Source of the DNA: Halobacteriales archaeon YIM A00010
GTDB lineage: Archaea; Halobacteriota; Halobacteria; Halobacteriales; Haloarculaceae
NCBI GenBank assembly: GCA_025041175.1
Contig: JAKCFJ010000001.1
Location: forward strand, 2,001,526-2,065,525
Reading direction: 5' to 3'
DNA: 64,000 bases
Made by a program: the position numbers and the translations under genes. The notes below the pieces were generated by a model. It worked only from the letters and a program-made list of their open reading frames with translations, was not told where the DNA came from and searched no databases. Shown here piece after piece: positions 36,153 through 45,253 of the stretch (positions are counted from its first letter, which is position 1; every line of letters begins with the position of its first letter).

Positions 36153-37318
36153 TCTTCCAGCACGTCGGGGAGGAACCGGTCCTCGTGGGACACGATCGTT
36201 TCTTGGTGCTCCGTAAGCGTTCCCAGGATGTCGCGCACGCCGCTCTCGAAGCTCTGGCGCTGCTCACCGATGAGTTCCATGTACCGATCGTTGCCGATCT
36301 CCATCGCGTGCTCTTCGTCCTCCTCGCGGGGGTTCTCGACGTGGGTCACGTCGACACCCAGGTCGAACTCGCCGGCCACGTCGGCGATCGTGTTGGCGAT
36401 CTCGACGATGCTGATCGGGCGCGTCGTCTGATTGTACACCACGTGGTCCTCGGGCCGTTCGGTGTGATCGGTGAGCGCGAGCCGAGCCAACCCTTCGACC
36501 GCGTCCTCGAGGCTGACGAAGGGCTTGCGCTGCTCTCCCTTCCCGTACACTGTGAGCGGGTAGCCCGCGACCGCCTGGGCACAGAACCGGTGGGCGACCA
36601 CGCCGAAGTAATAATCGAAGTCGAACCGGGTGTTCAGTCTGTCGTCGGCCTGCGTCTCCTCGGTTTCGGTCCCGTAGGTGATCGCGGTCCGAACGTCACT
36701 GATCGGCAGCCCGAACTGTTTGTGCGCGAGCCGCAAATTGGCAGCATCGTGGGATTTCGTCAGATGGTACCACGATCCCGCCATCGCCGGGAACGGCACC
36801 GAGTCGCTCCGGCCCTCGTGTTCCATGACGGCTCCGCCCTCGGGAATGGGGAAGTCGGGCGCGCCGTAGACCCCCGTCGTGGTGGTCTCGATGAAGTGGG
36901 TGTCGGCCATGTCGTGTTCGTGAAGCCCCCACACGAGGTTCCGCGTGGCCTGCATGTTGTTGTGCTGGGTGTAGTTCGCCCGCTCGCCGTTGATCTGTGA
37001 GTACGGCGCGGAGGGCTGGGCAGCGGTGTGAACCACCGCACGCGGTTCGTGGGTCGTGAGCAACCGGTCGACGAACGCCCGGTCCGCGAGATCACCCTCA
37101 ACGAACGAGAGGTTCCCACCATCGAGCGCCGCACGCGCCCCGGCGAGGCGCTCGTCCATATCGCTGATGGGGGCGGCGCTCGTTGCGCCGACCGACTGCA
37201 CCCACCCGCGACGACTGAAGTCGTCCACGAGCACGACGCGCTCGTCCGTTCGACTTGCGATTCGAAGCCCCGTTGGCCACCCGATGTATCCGTCACCGCC
37301 CGTGACGATGATGCTCAT
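36149..37318 (-). CDS. UDP-sulfoquinovose synthase-like SDR (SqdB/Agl3 type)
   Basis: 389 aa. Resembles the SQD1/SqdB/Agl3 group that makes UDP-sulfoquinovose from UDP-glucose and sulfite. VTGGDGYIGWPTGLRIA start, VDDFSRRGW, AAQPSAPYSQI, the Thr-containing ETTTTGVYGAPDFPIPEG, and the catalytic YHLTKSHDAANLRLA. A C-terminal region GKGEQRKPFVSLEDAVEG follows. In archaea sulfoquinovose occurs in N-glycans, and a cell-surface glycan role is likely here. First of three coupled SDR genes. A perfect 8-bp inverted repeat sits immediately before its ATG (37321-37341). Substrate assignment is by motif only. Confidence 0.82.
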   Translation of the reverse strand: MSIIVTGGDGYIGWPTGLRIASRTDERVVLVDDFSRRGWVQSVGATSAAPISDMDERLAGARAALDGGNLSFVEGDLADRAFVDRLLTTHEPRAVVHTAAQPSAPYSQINGERANYTQHNNMQATRNLVWGLHEHDMADTHFIETTTTGVYGAPDFPIPEGGAVMEHEGRSDSVPFPAMAGSWYHLTKSHDAANLRLAHKQFGLPISDVRTAITYGTETEETQADDRLNTRFDFDYYFGVVAHRFCAQAVAGYPLTVYGKGEQRKPFVSLEDAVEGLARLALTDHTERPEDHVVYNQTTRPISIVEIANTIADVAGEFDLGVDVTHVENPREEDEEHAMEIGNDRYMELIGEQRQSFESGVRDILGTLTEHQETIVSHEDRFLPDVLEE

Positions 37319-37320
37319 GA

Positions 37321-37341
37321 GTTACTCACTTATTGAGTAAC
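37321..37341. promoter_or_regulatory. Palindromic operator/5'-leader hairpin before the SDR operon
   Basis: GTTACTCA (37321-37328), loop cttat, TGAGTAAC (37334-37341). It starts 2 bp upstream of the start codon at 37316-37318. A third related half-site, aagtaact, lies at 37353-37360. It could be a repressor site overlapping the leaderless start, or an mRNA hairpin occluding initiation. Confidence 0.5.
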
Positions 37342-37442
37342 TTCCCTATGCCAAGTAACTTTCGTTCACCACGGCCGTCCCAGCAGACGGCAAACAAAAA
37401 CACTACTGTGCTCGAGTGTGACACACTACCAACTGGTACGGA

Positions 37443-38789
37443 ATGACAGATCGTTCACGGGATCGGGCACATCCGCCGCTCGGGGAGTCCGGAATAACGG
37501 AGATCGATTGGACGTTCGCAGGGGCCGACACGCGGCGATTGACCCACGGGGTCCATTCGTATCCGGCCCGGATGATCCCCCAGATCCCGGCGACGGTTCT
37601 TTCTCACTTCAAGCGCGAGGGCGTCATCGGGGACGGTGATACGGTGTACGATCCGTTCTCGGGATCGGGGACGACGGCGGTCGAGGGGCGGCTCGCCGGG
37701 TTGCACGCCGAGGCGAACGACATCAACCCGTTGGCGTGTCTGTTGACGCTGGCCAAATCGCGCCCGATCGATCCGGAGCTGCTGGAAACCGCTCGTTTGC
37801 GGCTACTCGACGGGCTAGACCGGGAGTTACGGCGGGTTCGGTCGGCGCACGACGCCGGCACGTGTGAACTCGAGCCATCGGCAGTACGGGAGGGGTGGTT
37901 TCCCGAACCCCAGCTGTACGAGTTGGTTGCGATACGCAACCGCATCGACGAGCTTGGAGAAGCGCTGTCCGACACGACCGCGGACACCGAGGACGTTACC
38001 CGGTTTCTGCGGGTCGCGCTGTCGGTGACGGTTCGACGGGTGAGCTACCAGCGCAACGGCGAATACAAGCGCCACCGAATTCCGCGCGAGGACCGCAAGG
38101 ACCACGATCCCGACGTGTACGCCCTGTTCACCGACACGCTCCGGGAAAACGCCGAGCGGATGCGATCGTACAGCCAGCGCGTCGATCACGCCGCGACCAC
38201 GACCGTTCACTACGCGGACGCTCGTGATGCGCGGGCGGTCGACGACGACAGCGCGGACATCGTCATCACCTCCCCGCCCTACGGGGATCACTCCACGACC
38301 GTCGCCTACGGGCAGTTCTCACAGGATCCCGCCATCATCGCTGATCGGTGTGGCTACGACGAGATGAAAGCCGTGGACAAAACCGGTCTCGGCGGCGCGT
38401 ACGGCCAAGAACCGATCGATGATCTCGAACGCTACTCCCCCTCGTTGGCGAGGACGCTCGACGCGCTCCGGAAACGGGACGGACGAGCCACGGACGCGCT
38501 GTCGTTCTTCACTGATTTTTATTCGGTGATCGAACAGGTGCGGCGGATACTCAAACCCGGCCAACCCGTGGTGTGGGTCCTCGCCAACCGGACGATGAGC
38601 CGGGTGCCGATCCCGACCCACCTCATCGCCACCGAGCTGTGTGAACAGCTCGGCTTCGAACGGAAACACCTCATTCCGCGGAAGATACCGACGAAAACGC
38701 TCCCGTGGGAGAACGCCCCCGAAAACGTCGCCGGGCAAACCGGCGAGATGATGGCCTCCGAATACGTCGTCATTATGCGCTGTCCGTGA
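37443..38789 (+). CDS. Orphan DNA methyltransferase (amino-methylating)
   Basis: 448 aa. SAM-binding motif DPFSGSGTT at residues 70-78 and catalytic motif IV TSPPYGD at 276-282. TSPPY is typical of N4-cytosine (or N6-adenine) enzymes of the order I...IV. The N-terminal THGVHSYPARMIPQIP is shared with stand-alone methylases that scan genomic DNA. No restriction endonuclease, specificity subunit or Vsr gene adjoins, so it is a solitary enzyme. Haloarchaea carry a conserved orphan CTAG methylase; whether this is that enzyme I cannot tell. It is divergently transcribed from the SDR operon. Confidence 0.88.
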   Translation: MTDRSRDRAHPPLGESGITEIDWTFAGADTRRLTHGVHSYPARMIPQIPATVLSHFKREGVIGDGDTVYDPFSGSGTTAVEGRLAGLHAEANDINPLACLLTLAKSRPIDPELLETARLRLLDGLDRELRRVRSAHDAGTCELEPSAVREGWFPEPQLYELVAIRNRIDELGEALSDTTADTEDVTRFLRVALSVTVRRVSYQRNGEYKRHRIPREDRKDHDPDVYALFTDTLRENAERMRSYSQRVDHAATTTVHYADARDARAVDDDSADIVITSPPYGDHSTTVAYGQFSQDPAIIADRCGYDEMKAVDKTGLGGAYGQEPIDDLERYSPSLARTLDALRKRDGRATDALSFFTDFYSVIEQVRRILKPGQPVVWVLANRTMSRVPIPTHLIATELCEQLGFERKHLIPRKIPTKTLPWENAPENVAGQTGEMMASEYVVIMRCP

Positions 38790-38906
38790 CTGGTCTGCTC
38801 ACGAGACGATCCGAACACGCCGCACATAACATATATCTGAAAAGACACGACCACCATCATTTATCCGTCCGTTGGTGTTTTCTTGGGTCGCGTGGATTTC
38901 CATACG

Positions 38907-39401
38907 ATGCTCACCGTTCGTCCGGCGACGAGGCGAGATGTCGATGCGATCCGGGGGGTCGCCAGCGCAGCGTGGGAGGCGGCCCACGCTCCGCTCATCG
39001 GGACGGAGACGGCCACATCGTTTTTCGAACGGGAGTACGACGAGGCGAGGGTTCGTTCGAAGATCACGTCCGACGCCGGGATCTTCGACGTCGCGGTGGG
39101 CGGGGATGGGATCGTCGGGTTCGGGGCAGCGACGCCGGTAGAGCGGTCACCGCGTGTGTTCGGGCTGAGTTGGCTCTACGTCCACCCGGACCGCTGGGGC
39201 GAAGGGATCGGGACGCGGCTGCTCACCGGCGTGGAGGGGACGATCGAACGGCGCGGCGGTGAACGGATCCGGCTGGGCGTTCTCGCGGCGAACGAGCGCG
39301 CGATCCGCTTTTACGAAGCAGCCGGCTACACCAACCACAACGACTACTACGACGATCGGATCGAGGCACGGGGCTGTCTGTACGTGAAAGAGTTGGAGTG
39401 A
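38907..39401 (+). CDS. GNAT-family N-acetyltransferase
   Basis: 164 aa from ATG 38907 (MLTVRPATRRDVDAIRGVA); the upstream TTG extension is rejected. Acetyl-CoA motif LSWLYVHPDRWGEGIGTRLL, then IRLGVLAANERAIRFYEAAG and the terminal strand CLYVKELE. The fold matches RimI/YhfO-like GNATs acting on small molecules or protein N-termini; the substrate is unknown. Its stop codon faces argF 10 nt away, tail to tail. Confidence 0.9.
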   Translation: MLTVRPATRRDVDAIRGVASAAWEAAHAPLIGTETATSFFEREYDEARVRSKITSDAGIFDVAVGGDGIVGFGAATPVERSPRVFGLSWLYVHPDRWGEGIGTRLLTGVEGTIERRGGERIRLGVLAANERAIRFYEAAGYTNHNDYYDDRIEARGCLYVKELE

Positions 39402-39410
39402 ATCCGAACG

Positions 39411-40292
39411 TCAATCGATGAGCGTGGTCAACAGCGCGTTCTGCGCGTGGAGGCGGTTTTCGGCCTGGTCCCAGACGAGCGCCCGGTCGCTTTCGAGCAC
39501 GCGGTCCGTGATCTCCTCGCCCCGGTGGGCGGGCAGACAGTGCAGGACCGCCTGTCCGTCCAACAGAGACTGGTTCAGCTGGAACCCCTCGAACGCCTGC
39601 AACTTCTCTGCGCGTTCGTCCTCCTGGCCCATGCTCACCCACACGTCGGTGTACACCACGTCGGCGGCGTCTGCCTCGGTCGGGTCGGTCGTCACGTCGA
39701 TCTCGCCGTCGAACTTGGCGGCCCGGTCGAGTACGCTGTCCTCGATGCCATACCCCTCGGGCGTGGCGACCGTGAGATCGATGCCGACCATCGCACAGCC
39801 GAGAACGAACGACTGGGCGACGTTGTTGCCGTCACCGATCCACGCGGCCCGAACGTCGAACGAGCCGAACTCCTCGCGGATCGTCAGTAGGTCCGCGACC
39901 GTCTGGCAGGGGTGGGCGTCGTCAGTCAGCCCGTTGATCACCGGCACGTTCGCGTACTCCGCCATCTCGACGGCGTCGGCGTGGTCGAACACCCGAACCA
40001 TCATGGCGTCGACGTATCGGGACAGCGTCCGTGCGGTGTCGGACAGCGGCTCGCCCCGTCCGAGCTGGGTGTCGTCGGGACTGAGGAAGATGGCGTGGCC
40101 CCCGAGCTGCGTCATGCCCGTCTCGAAGGAGATGCGCGTTCGCGTGCTCTCCTTTTCGAACAGCATGGCGAGCGTCTTGTCCGCCAATTGTCCGGATGGC
40201 TCTGCTGCCTTCAGTTCTTCCGCGCGATCGAGCGTGTTCAGTAGCTCCGTCCGCGAGAGGTCGTCAACGTCGAGAAAGTGTGTTGTGGTCAT
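39411..40292 (-). CDS. argF: Ornithine carbamoyltransferase
   Basis: Ornithine plus carbamoyl phosphate to citrulline. 293 aa from ATG 40292 (an in-frame GTG lies three codons upstream). Carbamoyl-phosphate loop STRTRISFE, DDAHPCQTVADL, ornithine/active-site HCLPAHRGEEI. Last gene of the lysW-argX-C-B-D-E-F unit, 5 nt after argE. Biosynthetic direction is implied by the cluster; arginine-deiminase genes are absent here. Confidence 0.96.
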   Translation of the reverse strand: MTTTHFLDVDDLSRTELLNTLDRAEELKAAEPSGQLADKTLAMLFEKESTRTRISFETGMTQLGGHAIFLSPDDTQLGRGEPLSDTARTLSRYVDAMMVRVFDHADAVEMAEYANVPVINGLTDDAHPCQTVADLLTIREEFGSFDVRAAWIGDGNNVAQSFVLGCAMVGIDLTVATPEGYGIEDSVLDRAAKFDGEIDVTTDPTEADAADVVYTDVWVSMGQEDERAEKLQAFEGFQLNQSLLDGQAVLHCLPAHRGEEITDRVLESDRALVWDQAENRLHAQNALLTTLID

Positions 40293-40297
40293 ATTGA

Positions 40298-41356
40298 TCA
40301 CTGAAGCGTGGTTCCAACGGTTTCGAGCACCGCGATGGCGCGCTCGAAGGAGGGGAGAGGGAGGTGTTCATTCGGTGCGTGATCCAGATCCGAGTCGCCC
40401 GGACCGTAGGTGACCATCGGACAGTCCCATTCGCTTGCGAAGACGTTCATGTCGCTGGTGCCCGTTTTGCGGAGGAGTCTGGGATCGCCGCTCTGGTCAC
40501 GGATTCCGACCCGGAACGCCCGTGCCACGTCGGTCCGGGGGCCCATCATAACGGGTGGAACCTCGTCGTACCACCGGATCGTTCCCCCGTTGAGCTGTGC
40601 GTCCGCGATCTCCCGGACCTCCTCGACAGTGTGGCTGGGTGGCACCCTGAGCTGAACGTCCATGGACGCCTCGACGGACAGCCCGTCGTCGGTGGTGCCG
40701 CCGCCGACGCCGATCGGTTTGCACGTGACGCGCTCGAACACCGGCGTCCATTCGTCGGGTTCGAACGCCGCTTCGACGCGCCACCACCAGTCCATCGCGT
40801 CCTGGATCGCGTTGTTTTCCGGGCGGGAGGTGTGTCCGGATTCGCTCGTTGCGACGTAGGTTCCAGCCAGTAGTCCCCGGTAGCCGAGCGTGATACCGTT
40901 CCAGCCGCTCGGCTCGCCGTTGATCACCGCCTCTGGCGCGTCCCGGTCGGTGATGAGGTGGCGAGCGCCCCGCGAATCGACCTCCTCGCCGACGACGCCG
41001 ACGAAGCTCAGCCCCGTGCGGACGGCGGCGACCGCCATCGCAACCAGCGGTCCTTTCGCGTCGACGCTGCCCCGGCCCCACAGCGCCGGCTCCTCGGTTT
41101 CTTCGGCAGCGTCGATCTGTACCGGGATATCTCCGGGAACGGTGTCGATGTGGGAGGTCAACAGCGCGCTGTCGTCGGCGGGTGCACGGACGTTGCCGGC
41201 CTCGTCGAGCCACGCCTCCCGACCGTGGCGCTCGAAGTACGTTGCGAGCCGTTGTGCGCAGTCGTCTTCCTCGCCCGAGACGGACGGGATGGAAACGATC
41301 TCTTCGAGCAGCTCGCGGGGCGTCGTTTCTGTGTCGTGCATTGTTGGGGCGTTCAT
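40298..41356 (-). CDS. argE: LysW-ornithine (or lysine) hydrolase
   Basis: Releases ornithine from the LysW carrier protein; M20-family zinc peptidase (LysK type). 352 aa. Metal and catalytic residues are visible in LLTSHIDTVPGD (His and Asp), WGRGSVDAKGPL, VGEEVDSRGARHL and VINGEPSGWNG. The distal histidine is in SDLDHAPNEHLPL. It begins 4 nt after the argD stop codon. In archaea the same enzyme can serve lysine synthesis, so LysK is an equally valid name. Confidence 0.9.
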   Translation of the reverse strand: MNAPTMHDTETTPRELLEEIVSIPSVSGEEDDCAQRLATYFERHGREAWLDEAGNVRAPADDSALLTSHIDTVPGDIPVQIDAAEETEEPALWGRGSVDAKGPLVAMAVAAVRTGLSFVGVVGEEVDSRGARHLITDRDAPEAVINGEPSGWNGITLGYRGLLAGTYVATSESGHTSRPENNAIQDAMDWWWRVEAAFEPDEWTPVFERVTCKPIGVGGGTTDDGLSVEASMDVQLRVPPSHTVEEVREIADAQLNGGTIRWYDEVPPVMMGPRTDVARAFRVGIRDQSGDPRLLRKTGTSDMNVFASEWDCPMVTYGPGDSDLDHAPNEHLPLPSFERAIAVLETVGTTLQ

Positions 41357-41360
41357 TCGA

Positions 41361-42491
41361 TCAGAGCACCTCCTCCAGCGCGTTCACGACGCGATCCGCG
41401 TGGTCGTGATCGACGATCAACGGCGGGAGCAGCCGGAGCACCGACCGCCCAGCCGGAAGCGCCAGTACGCCGTGTTCGAGCGCGAGCGTCGGTAACAGCC
41501 GGTTTGCACCCCGTTTCACCTCGATCCCGATCATGAGCCCCCGGCCACGGATCGAACGCACGTCCTCCCCGACGGCCGCTCGCAGCTCCTCGGTGAGATA
41601 TCCACCCACGTCGGCAGCGCGGTCGGCGAGCTGTTCGTCTTCGATCACGTCGAGCGTCGCCGTTGCGCCGGCGCAGACGACCGGCCCGCCGCTGAACGTC
41701 GAACCGTGGTCGCCGGCTCCATCGGCGATCCACTCCCGGCAGAGCGTTGCCCCGATCGGCAGCCCGCTGGCGAGTCCTTTGGCTGTCGTCAGGATGTCAG
41801 GAACGACATCCGCCCGTTCGGTCGCCCACATGGTGCCGGTGCGGCCCAGCCCCGTCTGGATCTCATCGAGCACCAGGGCCGCGCCGTTGTCTGCCGTCGT
41901 CTCGCGGGCTGCTTCGAGGTAGCCCTCCGGTGAGGGATTAATCCCGCCTTCGCCCTGGATCGGTTCGAGGAGCACGGCCGCAGTCTCCTCGTCGACCGCC
42001 GCGTCGAGCGCCTCGGTGTCGCCGTAGGGGACGAACTCGAAACCGCTAGCTAGCGGCTCGAACGGTTCTTTGTACTTTTGTTTCCACGTGGCGGCGAGCG
42101 CACCGAGCGTCCGCCCGTGAAAGCCCCGCTTCGTGGCGACGATCTTCGAGCGACCCGTCGCGCTCCGGGCGAACTTGATGGCCGCCTCGTTGGCTTCCGT
42201 GCCCGAGTTACACAGCCACACGTTCGTGAGGTCACCGGGCGCGCTCGCGGCGAGCGCGTCGTGCAGGTCGTCACGAACGTCGAGGGGGAACGAGCCTTGC
42301 ACGTACAACAGCCGTTCGGTCTGCCGTTGGATCGCGCCGACAACCTCGGGATGACAGTGCCCTGTCGGTGTCACGGCGTAGCTCGCGCCGAAATCGAGAT
42401 ACTCGGTGCCCTCATCGTCGTAGAGATACGGTCCCGATCCGCGCTCGATGCGGATCGGCTTCTCGTTGAATACGAATCCGTGTCCAGTCAT
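41361..42491 (-). CDS. argD: LysW-semialdehyde aminotransferase (acetylornithine aminotransferase family)
   Basis: PLP enzyme that aminates the LysW-bound glutamate (or aminoadipate) semialdehyde. 376 aa, class III aminotransferase. NSGTEANEAAIKFAR, LEPIQGEGGINP, the cofactor Asp in LVLDEIQTGLGRTG, and the Schiff-base Lys in ILTTAKGLASGLPIG. Its start overlaps the argB stop codon by 4 bp, implying translational coupling. Confidence 0.94.
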   Translation of the reverse strand: MTGHGFVFNEKPIRIERGSGPYLYDDEGTEYLDFGASYAVTPTGHCHPEVVGAIQRQTERLLYVQGSFPLDVRDDLHDALAASAPGDLTNVWLCNSGTEANEAAIKFARSATGRSKIVATKRGFHGRTLGALAATWKQKYKEPFEPLASGFEFVPYGDTEALDAAVDEETAAVLLEPIQGEGGINPSPEGYLEAARETTADNGAALVLDEIQTGLGRTGTMWATERADVVPDILTTAKGLASGLPIGATLCREWIADGAGDHGSTFSGGPVVCAGATATLDVIEDEQLADRAADVGGYLTEELRAAVGEDVRSIRGRGLMIGIEVKRGANRLLPTLALEHGVLALPAGRSVLRLLPPLIVDHDHADRVVNALEEVL

Positions 42492-43312
42492 GATACCGCC
42501 TCCGGCGTGATCAGCGTGCCATTCGTGCCGTCGAACGCGTCGCTGATCGGGTGGTCGGCGTTCGCGCTGGCTATCGTCGCACTCGTTGCGCCGCCTTCGA
42601 GGGCTTCAGTCGCGGCCATCACTTTCCGGCTCATGAACCCGTCTGCGGCCTCGGTGAGCGCCTCGTACGCCGCCGGTGAATCGACGCGTTCGATCACCGA
42701 CGACTCGTCTTCGATGTCCACGAGCACGCCGGGCACGTCGGTGAGCACCACGAGATCGCCACCGAGCGCGCCGGCCACGGCTGCGGCCGCGCGGTCGGCG
42801 TCGGTGTTCACCGCGACGCCGTCGTCGGCCAGCATCGGCACCGTCACGACGGGCGTGTGCCCGCTTTCGAGCAGCGTTTCGAGGAGATCGCCGTTCACCT
42901 GTTCGATGCGCCCGGAGTGATCGCCGCGACGGATCTTCTTCTTTCCGTCCTCGACCACTCGGACCGCGGATTTGCGGGGACCCGAAAGCAATCCGCCGTC
43001 GACCCCCGACAGACCGAGCGCGTCCACACCCTCGTTCCGTAAGCCGACGACGAGGTCGGTGTTGAGTTTGCCTGGTAAGACCATCGAGAACACCTCCATC
43101 GTGCGCTCGTCGGTGAACCGTCCGACGATGCCCGAGGGCGTTTCGACGTACTCGGGAGTCTCCCCGAGCGCTTCGAGCGTGTCGTCGACGGCCGTCGAGC
43201 CGCCGTGGACGACGACGACCTGGTGGCCGTCCGCGACCAGCGAGGAGACGTCCGACAGCGCACCCGCGGGATCGACCGCGCGCGCGCCGCCGATCTTCAC
43301 GACGAGAGTCAC
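42488..43312 (-). CDS. argB: LysW-glutamate (aminoadipate) kinase
   Basis: Phosphorylates the gamma-carboxyl of the LysW-linked amino acid. 274 aa, amino-acid-kinase fold: VVKIGGARAVDP start, VVVHGGSTAVDD, GLSGVDGGLL, and TDADRAAAAVAGALGGDLVVLTDVPGV. Overlaps argD (4 bp) and argC (4 bp). It matches ArgB/LysZ; the use of a LysW carrier is deduced from lysW and argX in the same cluster. Confidence 0.94.
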   Translation of the reverse strand: MTLVVKIGGARAVDPAGALSDVSSLVADGHQVVVVHGGSTAVDDTLEALGETPEYVETPSGIVGRFTDERTMEVFSMVLPGKLNTDLVVGLRNEGVDALGLSGVDGGLLSGPRKSAVRVVEDGKKKIRRGDHSGRIEQVNGDLLETLLESGHTPVVTVPMLADDGVAVNTDADRAAAAVAGALGGDLVVLTDVPGVLVDIEDESSVIERVDSPAAYEALTEAADGFMSRKVMAATEALEGGATSATIASANADHPISDAFDGTNGTLITPEAVS

Positions 43313-44346
43313 GGTGCCCCCACGGGGTGTAGCCCCTGAAAATCAAGGCCTGCGGTCTCCTCGAAGCCGAGCGCGACGTTGGCCGCGTGCACCGCCTGCC
43401 CGGCCGATCCCTTCATCATGTTGTCGATCGCCGAGAACACGACGATCCGGCCGTTCGAGGGGTCGAGTTCGAATCCGATCTCGGCGTTGTTCGTGCCCGC
43501 GACGGCTTTCGGCTCGGGGTAGCGATACACCCCGCCGCCGCCGGCAACGAGCTCCACGAACGGCTCGTTCTCGTACTGCTCGCGGTAGGCACCCCAGAGA
43601 TCGCCTTTCGTGACCGGCTCGTCGGGGAACACGTGGCACGTCGCGCTCGCGCCCCGAACCATCTCCACCGCGTGAACGGTGAAGCTCACGGAGCCGATGA
43701 ACTGCTCGATCTCGGCCTCGTGACGGTGGCCGGTGGGGGCGTAGGGGCGAACCACGCCCGAGCGCTCGGCGTGCGACGCGGCTGCGCCGCCGCCGGCACC
43801 ACCCTCCGAGGAGCCGACCTTCACGTCGACGACCATCTGGTCGGTCCCGGTGAGCACGCCCGCCTCGACCAGCGGCAACAGCCCGAGGATCGTCGCTGTC
43901 GCGTTACAGCCGCCCGCAGCGATCAGCTCCGCGCCGGGCAGCTGCTCGCGGGTGAGTTCGGGCAGCGCGTACACCGATTCTGAGAGGAGTTCCGGTCGGG
44001 TGTGGCCGTCGTAGTGCTCCTCGTACTGGTCTTCGCTCTCCAGCCGGAAATCCGCGCTCAGATCCACGACCGTCCCGGCGGCCTCCCGAAAGGCATCAAT
44101 GTGCTCCATCGACACTCCGTGGGGCGTCGCCGCGAACAGGACATCGACGCTTTGTAGCTCGTCGGGCTCACTGAACCGGAGATCCGTTCCCCGGAGATTG
44201 GGGTGGACGTGGCCGATCGTCTTGGGCGCGTACTGGCGGCTCGTCGCTTGGACCACCTCGAACTCGGGGTGACCAGACAACAACCGGAGGAGTTCGCCGC
44301 CCGTGAATCCGCTCGCGCCGACGACCGCCGCCGTTGTGGCGCTCAT
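43309..44346 (-). CDS. argC: LysW-glutamyl-phosphate reductase
   Basis: NADPH-dependent reduction of the acyl phosphate to the semialdehyde. 345 aa from ATG 44346 (MSATTAAVVGASGFTGGELL); the open frame begins further upstream inside argX. Catalytic Cys in AAGGCNATATILGLLPL, Rossmann GASGFTG, and the C-terminal NNMEI-like DNMMKGSAGQAVHAAN. One nucleotide separates it from the argX stop. Confidence 0.95.
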   Translation of the reverse strand: MSATTAAVVGASGFTGGELLRLLSGHPEFEVVQATSRQYAPKTIGHVHPNLRGTDLRFSEPDELQSVDVLFAATPHGVSMEHIDAFREAAGTVVDLSADFRLESEDQYEEHYDGHTRPELLSESVYALPELTREQLPGAELIAAGGCNATATILGLLPLVEAGVLTGTDQMVVDVKVGSSEGGAGGGAAASHAERSGVVRPYAPTGHRHEAEIEQFIGSVSFTVHAVEMVRGASATCHVFPDEPVTKGDLWGAYREQYENEPFVELVAGGGGVYRYPEPKAVAGTNNAEIGFELDPSNGRIVVFSAIDNMMKGSAGQAVHAANVALGFEETAGLDFQGLHPVGAP

Positions 44347-44347
44347 A

Positions 44348-45211
44348 TCAGGCGACCACCTCCTGGGTGGCAACCGCTTCCAACCAGTCGACGACTCGGG
44401 CTGGCACGTCGATCGAGGTCGCCTCATCGAGCGCCTTGAACTCTACGGTGTGGTTCACCTCGTGGACCGTATACGATCCCGAACCGGTTTCCATCAGATC
44501 GATGCCGAGCAGCCCGCCGCCGACGGCGTCGCTCGCGCGGGCGACGAGATCGCGGGCCGTCCCATCGAGCTCGAACTCGCTGGTGTGAGCGCCTTTCGCG
44601 GCGTTGGTCAGCCAGTGCTCCGAGGAGCGAACCATCGCCGCGATCGGCTCGCCGTCGACGGCCACCACCCGGATGTCCCGATCGGGTTTCTCCACGAACT
44701 CCTGGACGTAAAACACCTTGTGCTCGTAGTGGCCGAGCGTCGCTTTGTGCTCCAGAATGGCTTCGGCCGCGCTCTTCGAATCGATCTTCGCCATCAGCCG
44801 CCCCCACGATCCCACGACGGGTTTTAACACGCAGGGGTAGCCGAACGACTCGATGATCTCCAGCGCGGTCTCCTTTGTGAACGCCACCTCCGTCCGTGGC
44901 GTTGGAACGCCCGCGCCTGCGAGCGCGAGGCTGTTTTCCGCCTTGTCGGCACACACCGCTGCCGTCTCGGGAGTGTTCACGACCGGGACGCCGTAGCTGT
45001 CGATGAAGCGCGTCGCGTAGACGCTCCGGCTCGTGGCCAGACACCGATCGACCACCAGATCGCACGCCGACAGCGCCGCTGGCGGTTCCGACAGGTCAAA
45101 CCGGAGTTTGCGAACGTCGAGCTTCGTGACCTCGTGACCGCGCTCTCGAAGCTCGTTCAACAGGAGCTTCTCGTCGCGGCGAATCCGGGAATAGAGTACA
45201 CCAATATTCAT
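44348..45211 (-). CDS. argX: Glutamate--LysW ligase
   Basis: ATP-grasp enzyme attaching glutamate (or aminoadipate) through its amino group to the C-terminal Glu of LysW. 287 aa. IGVLYSRIRRDEKLLLNEL start, CVLKPVVGSWGRLM (ATP), YVQEFVEKPDRDIRVVAVDG, and the C-terminal metal-site motif VHEVNHTVEFKAL. In the family, the residues around this Asn-His-Thr-Val-Glu-Phe motif distinguish glutamate- from aminoadipate-specific forms. Arginine use is favoured by the surrounding arg genes. Confidence 0.94.
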   Translation of the reverse strand: MNIGVLYSRIRRDEKLLLNELRERGHEVTKLDVRKLRFDLSEPPAALSACDLVVDRCLATSRSVYATRFIDSYGVPVVNTPETAAVCADKAENSLALAGAGVPTPRTEVAFTKETALEIIESFGYPCVLKPVVGSWGRLMAKIDSKSAAEAILEHKATLGHYEHKVFYVQEFVEKPDRDIRVVAVDGEPIAAMVRSSEHWLTNAAKGAHTSEFELDGTARDLVARASDAVGGGLLGIDLMETGSGSYTVHEVNHTVEFKALDEATSIDVPARVVDWLEAVATQEVVA

Positions 45212-45253
45212 AGCTTTGTTTGCAACCGCGGCTGTGTGCCGACTCCACTCACC

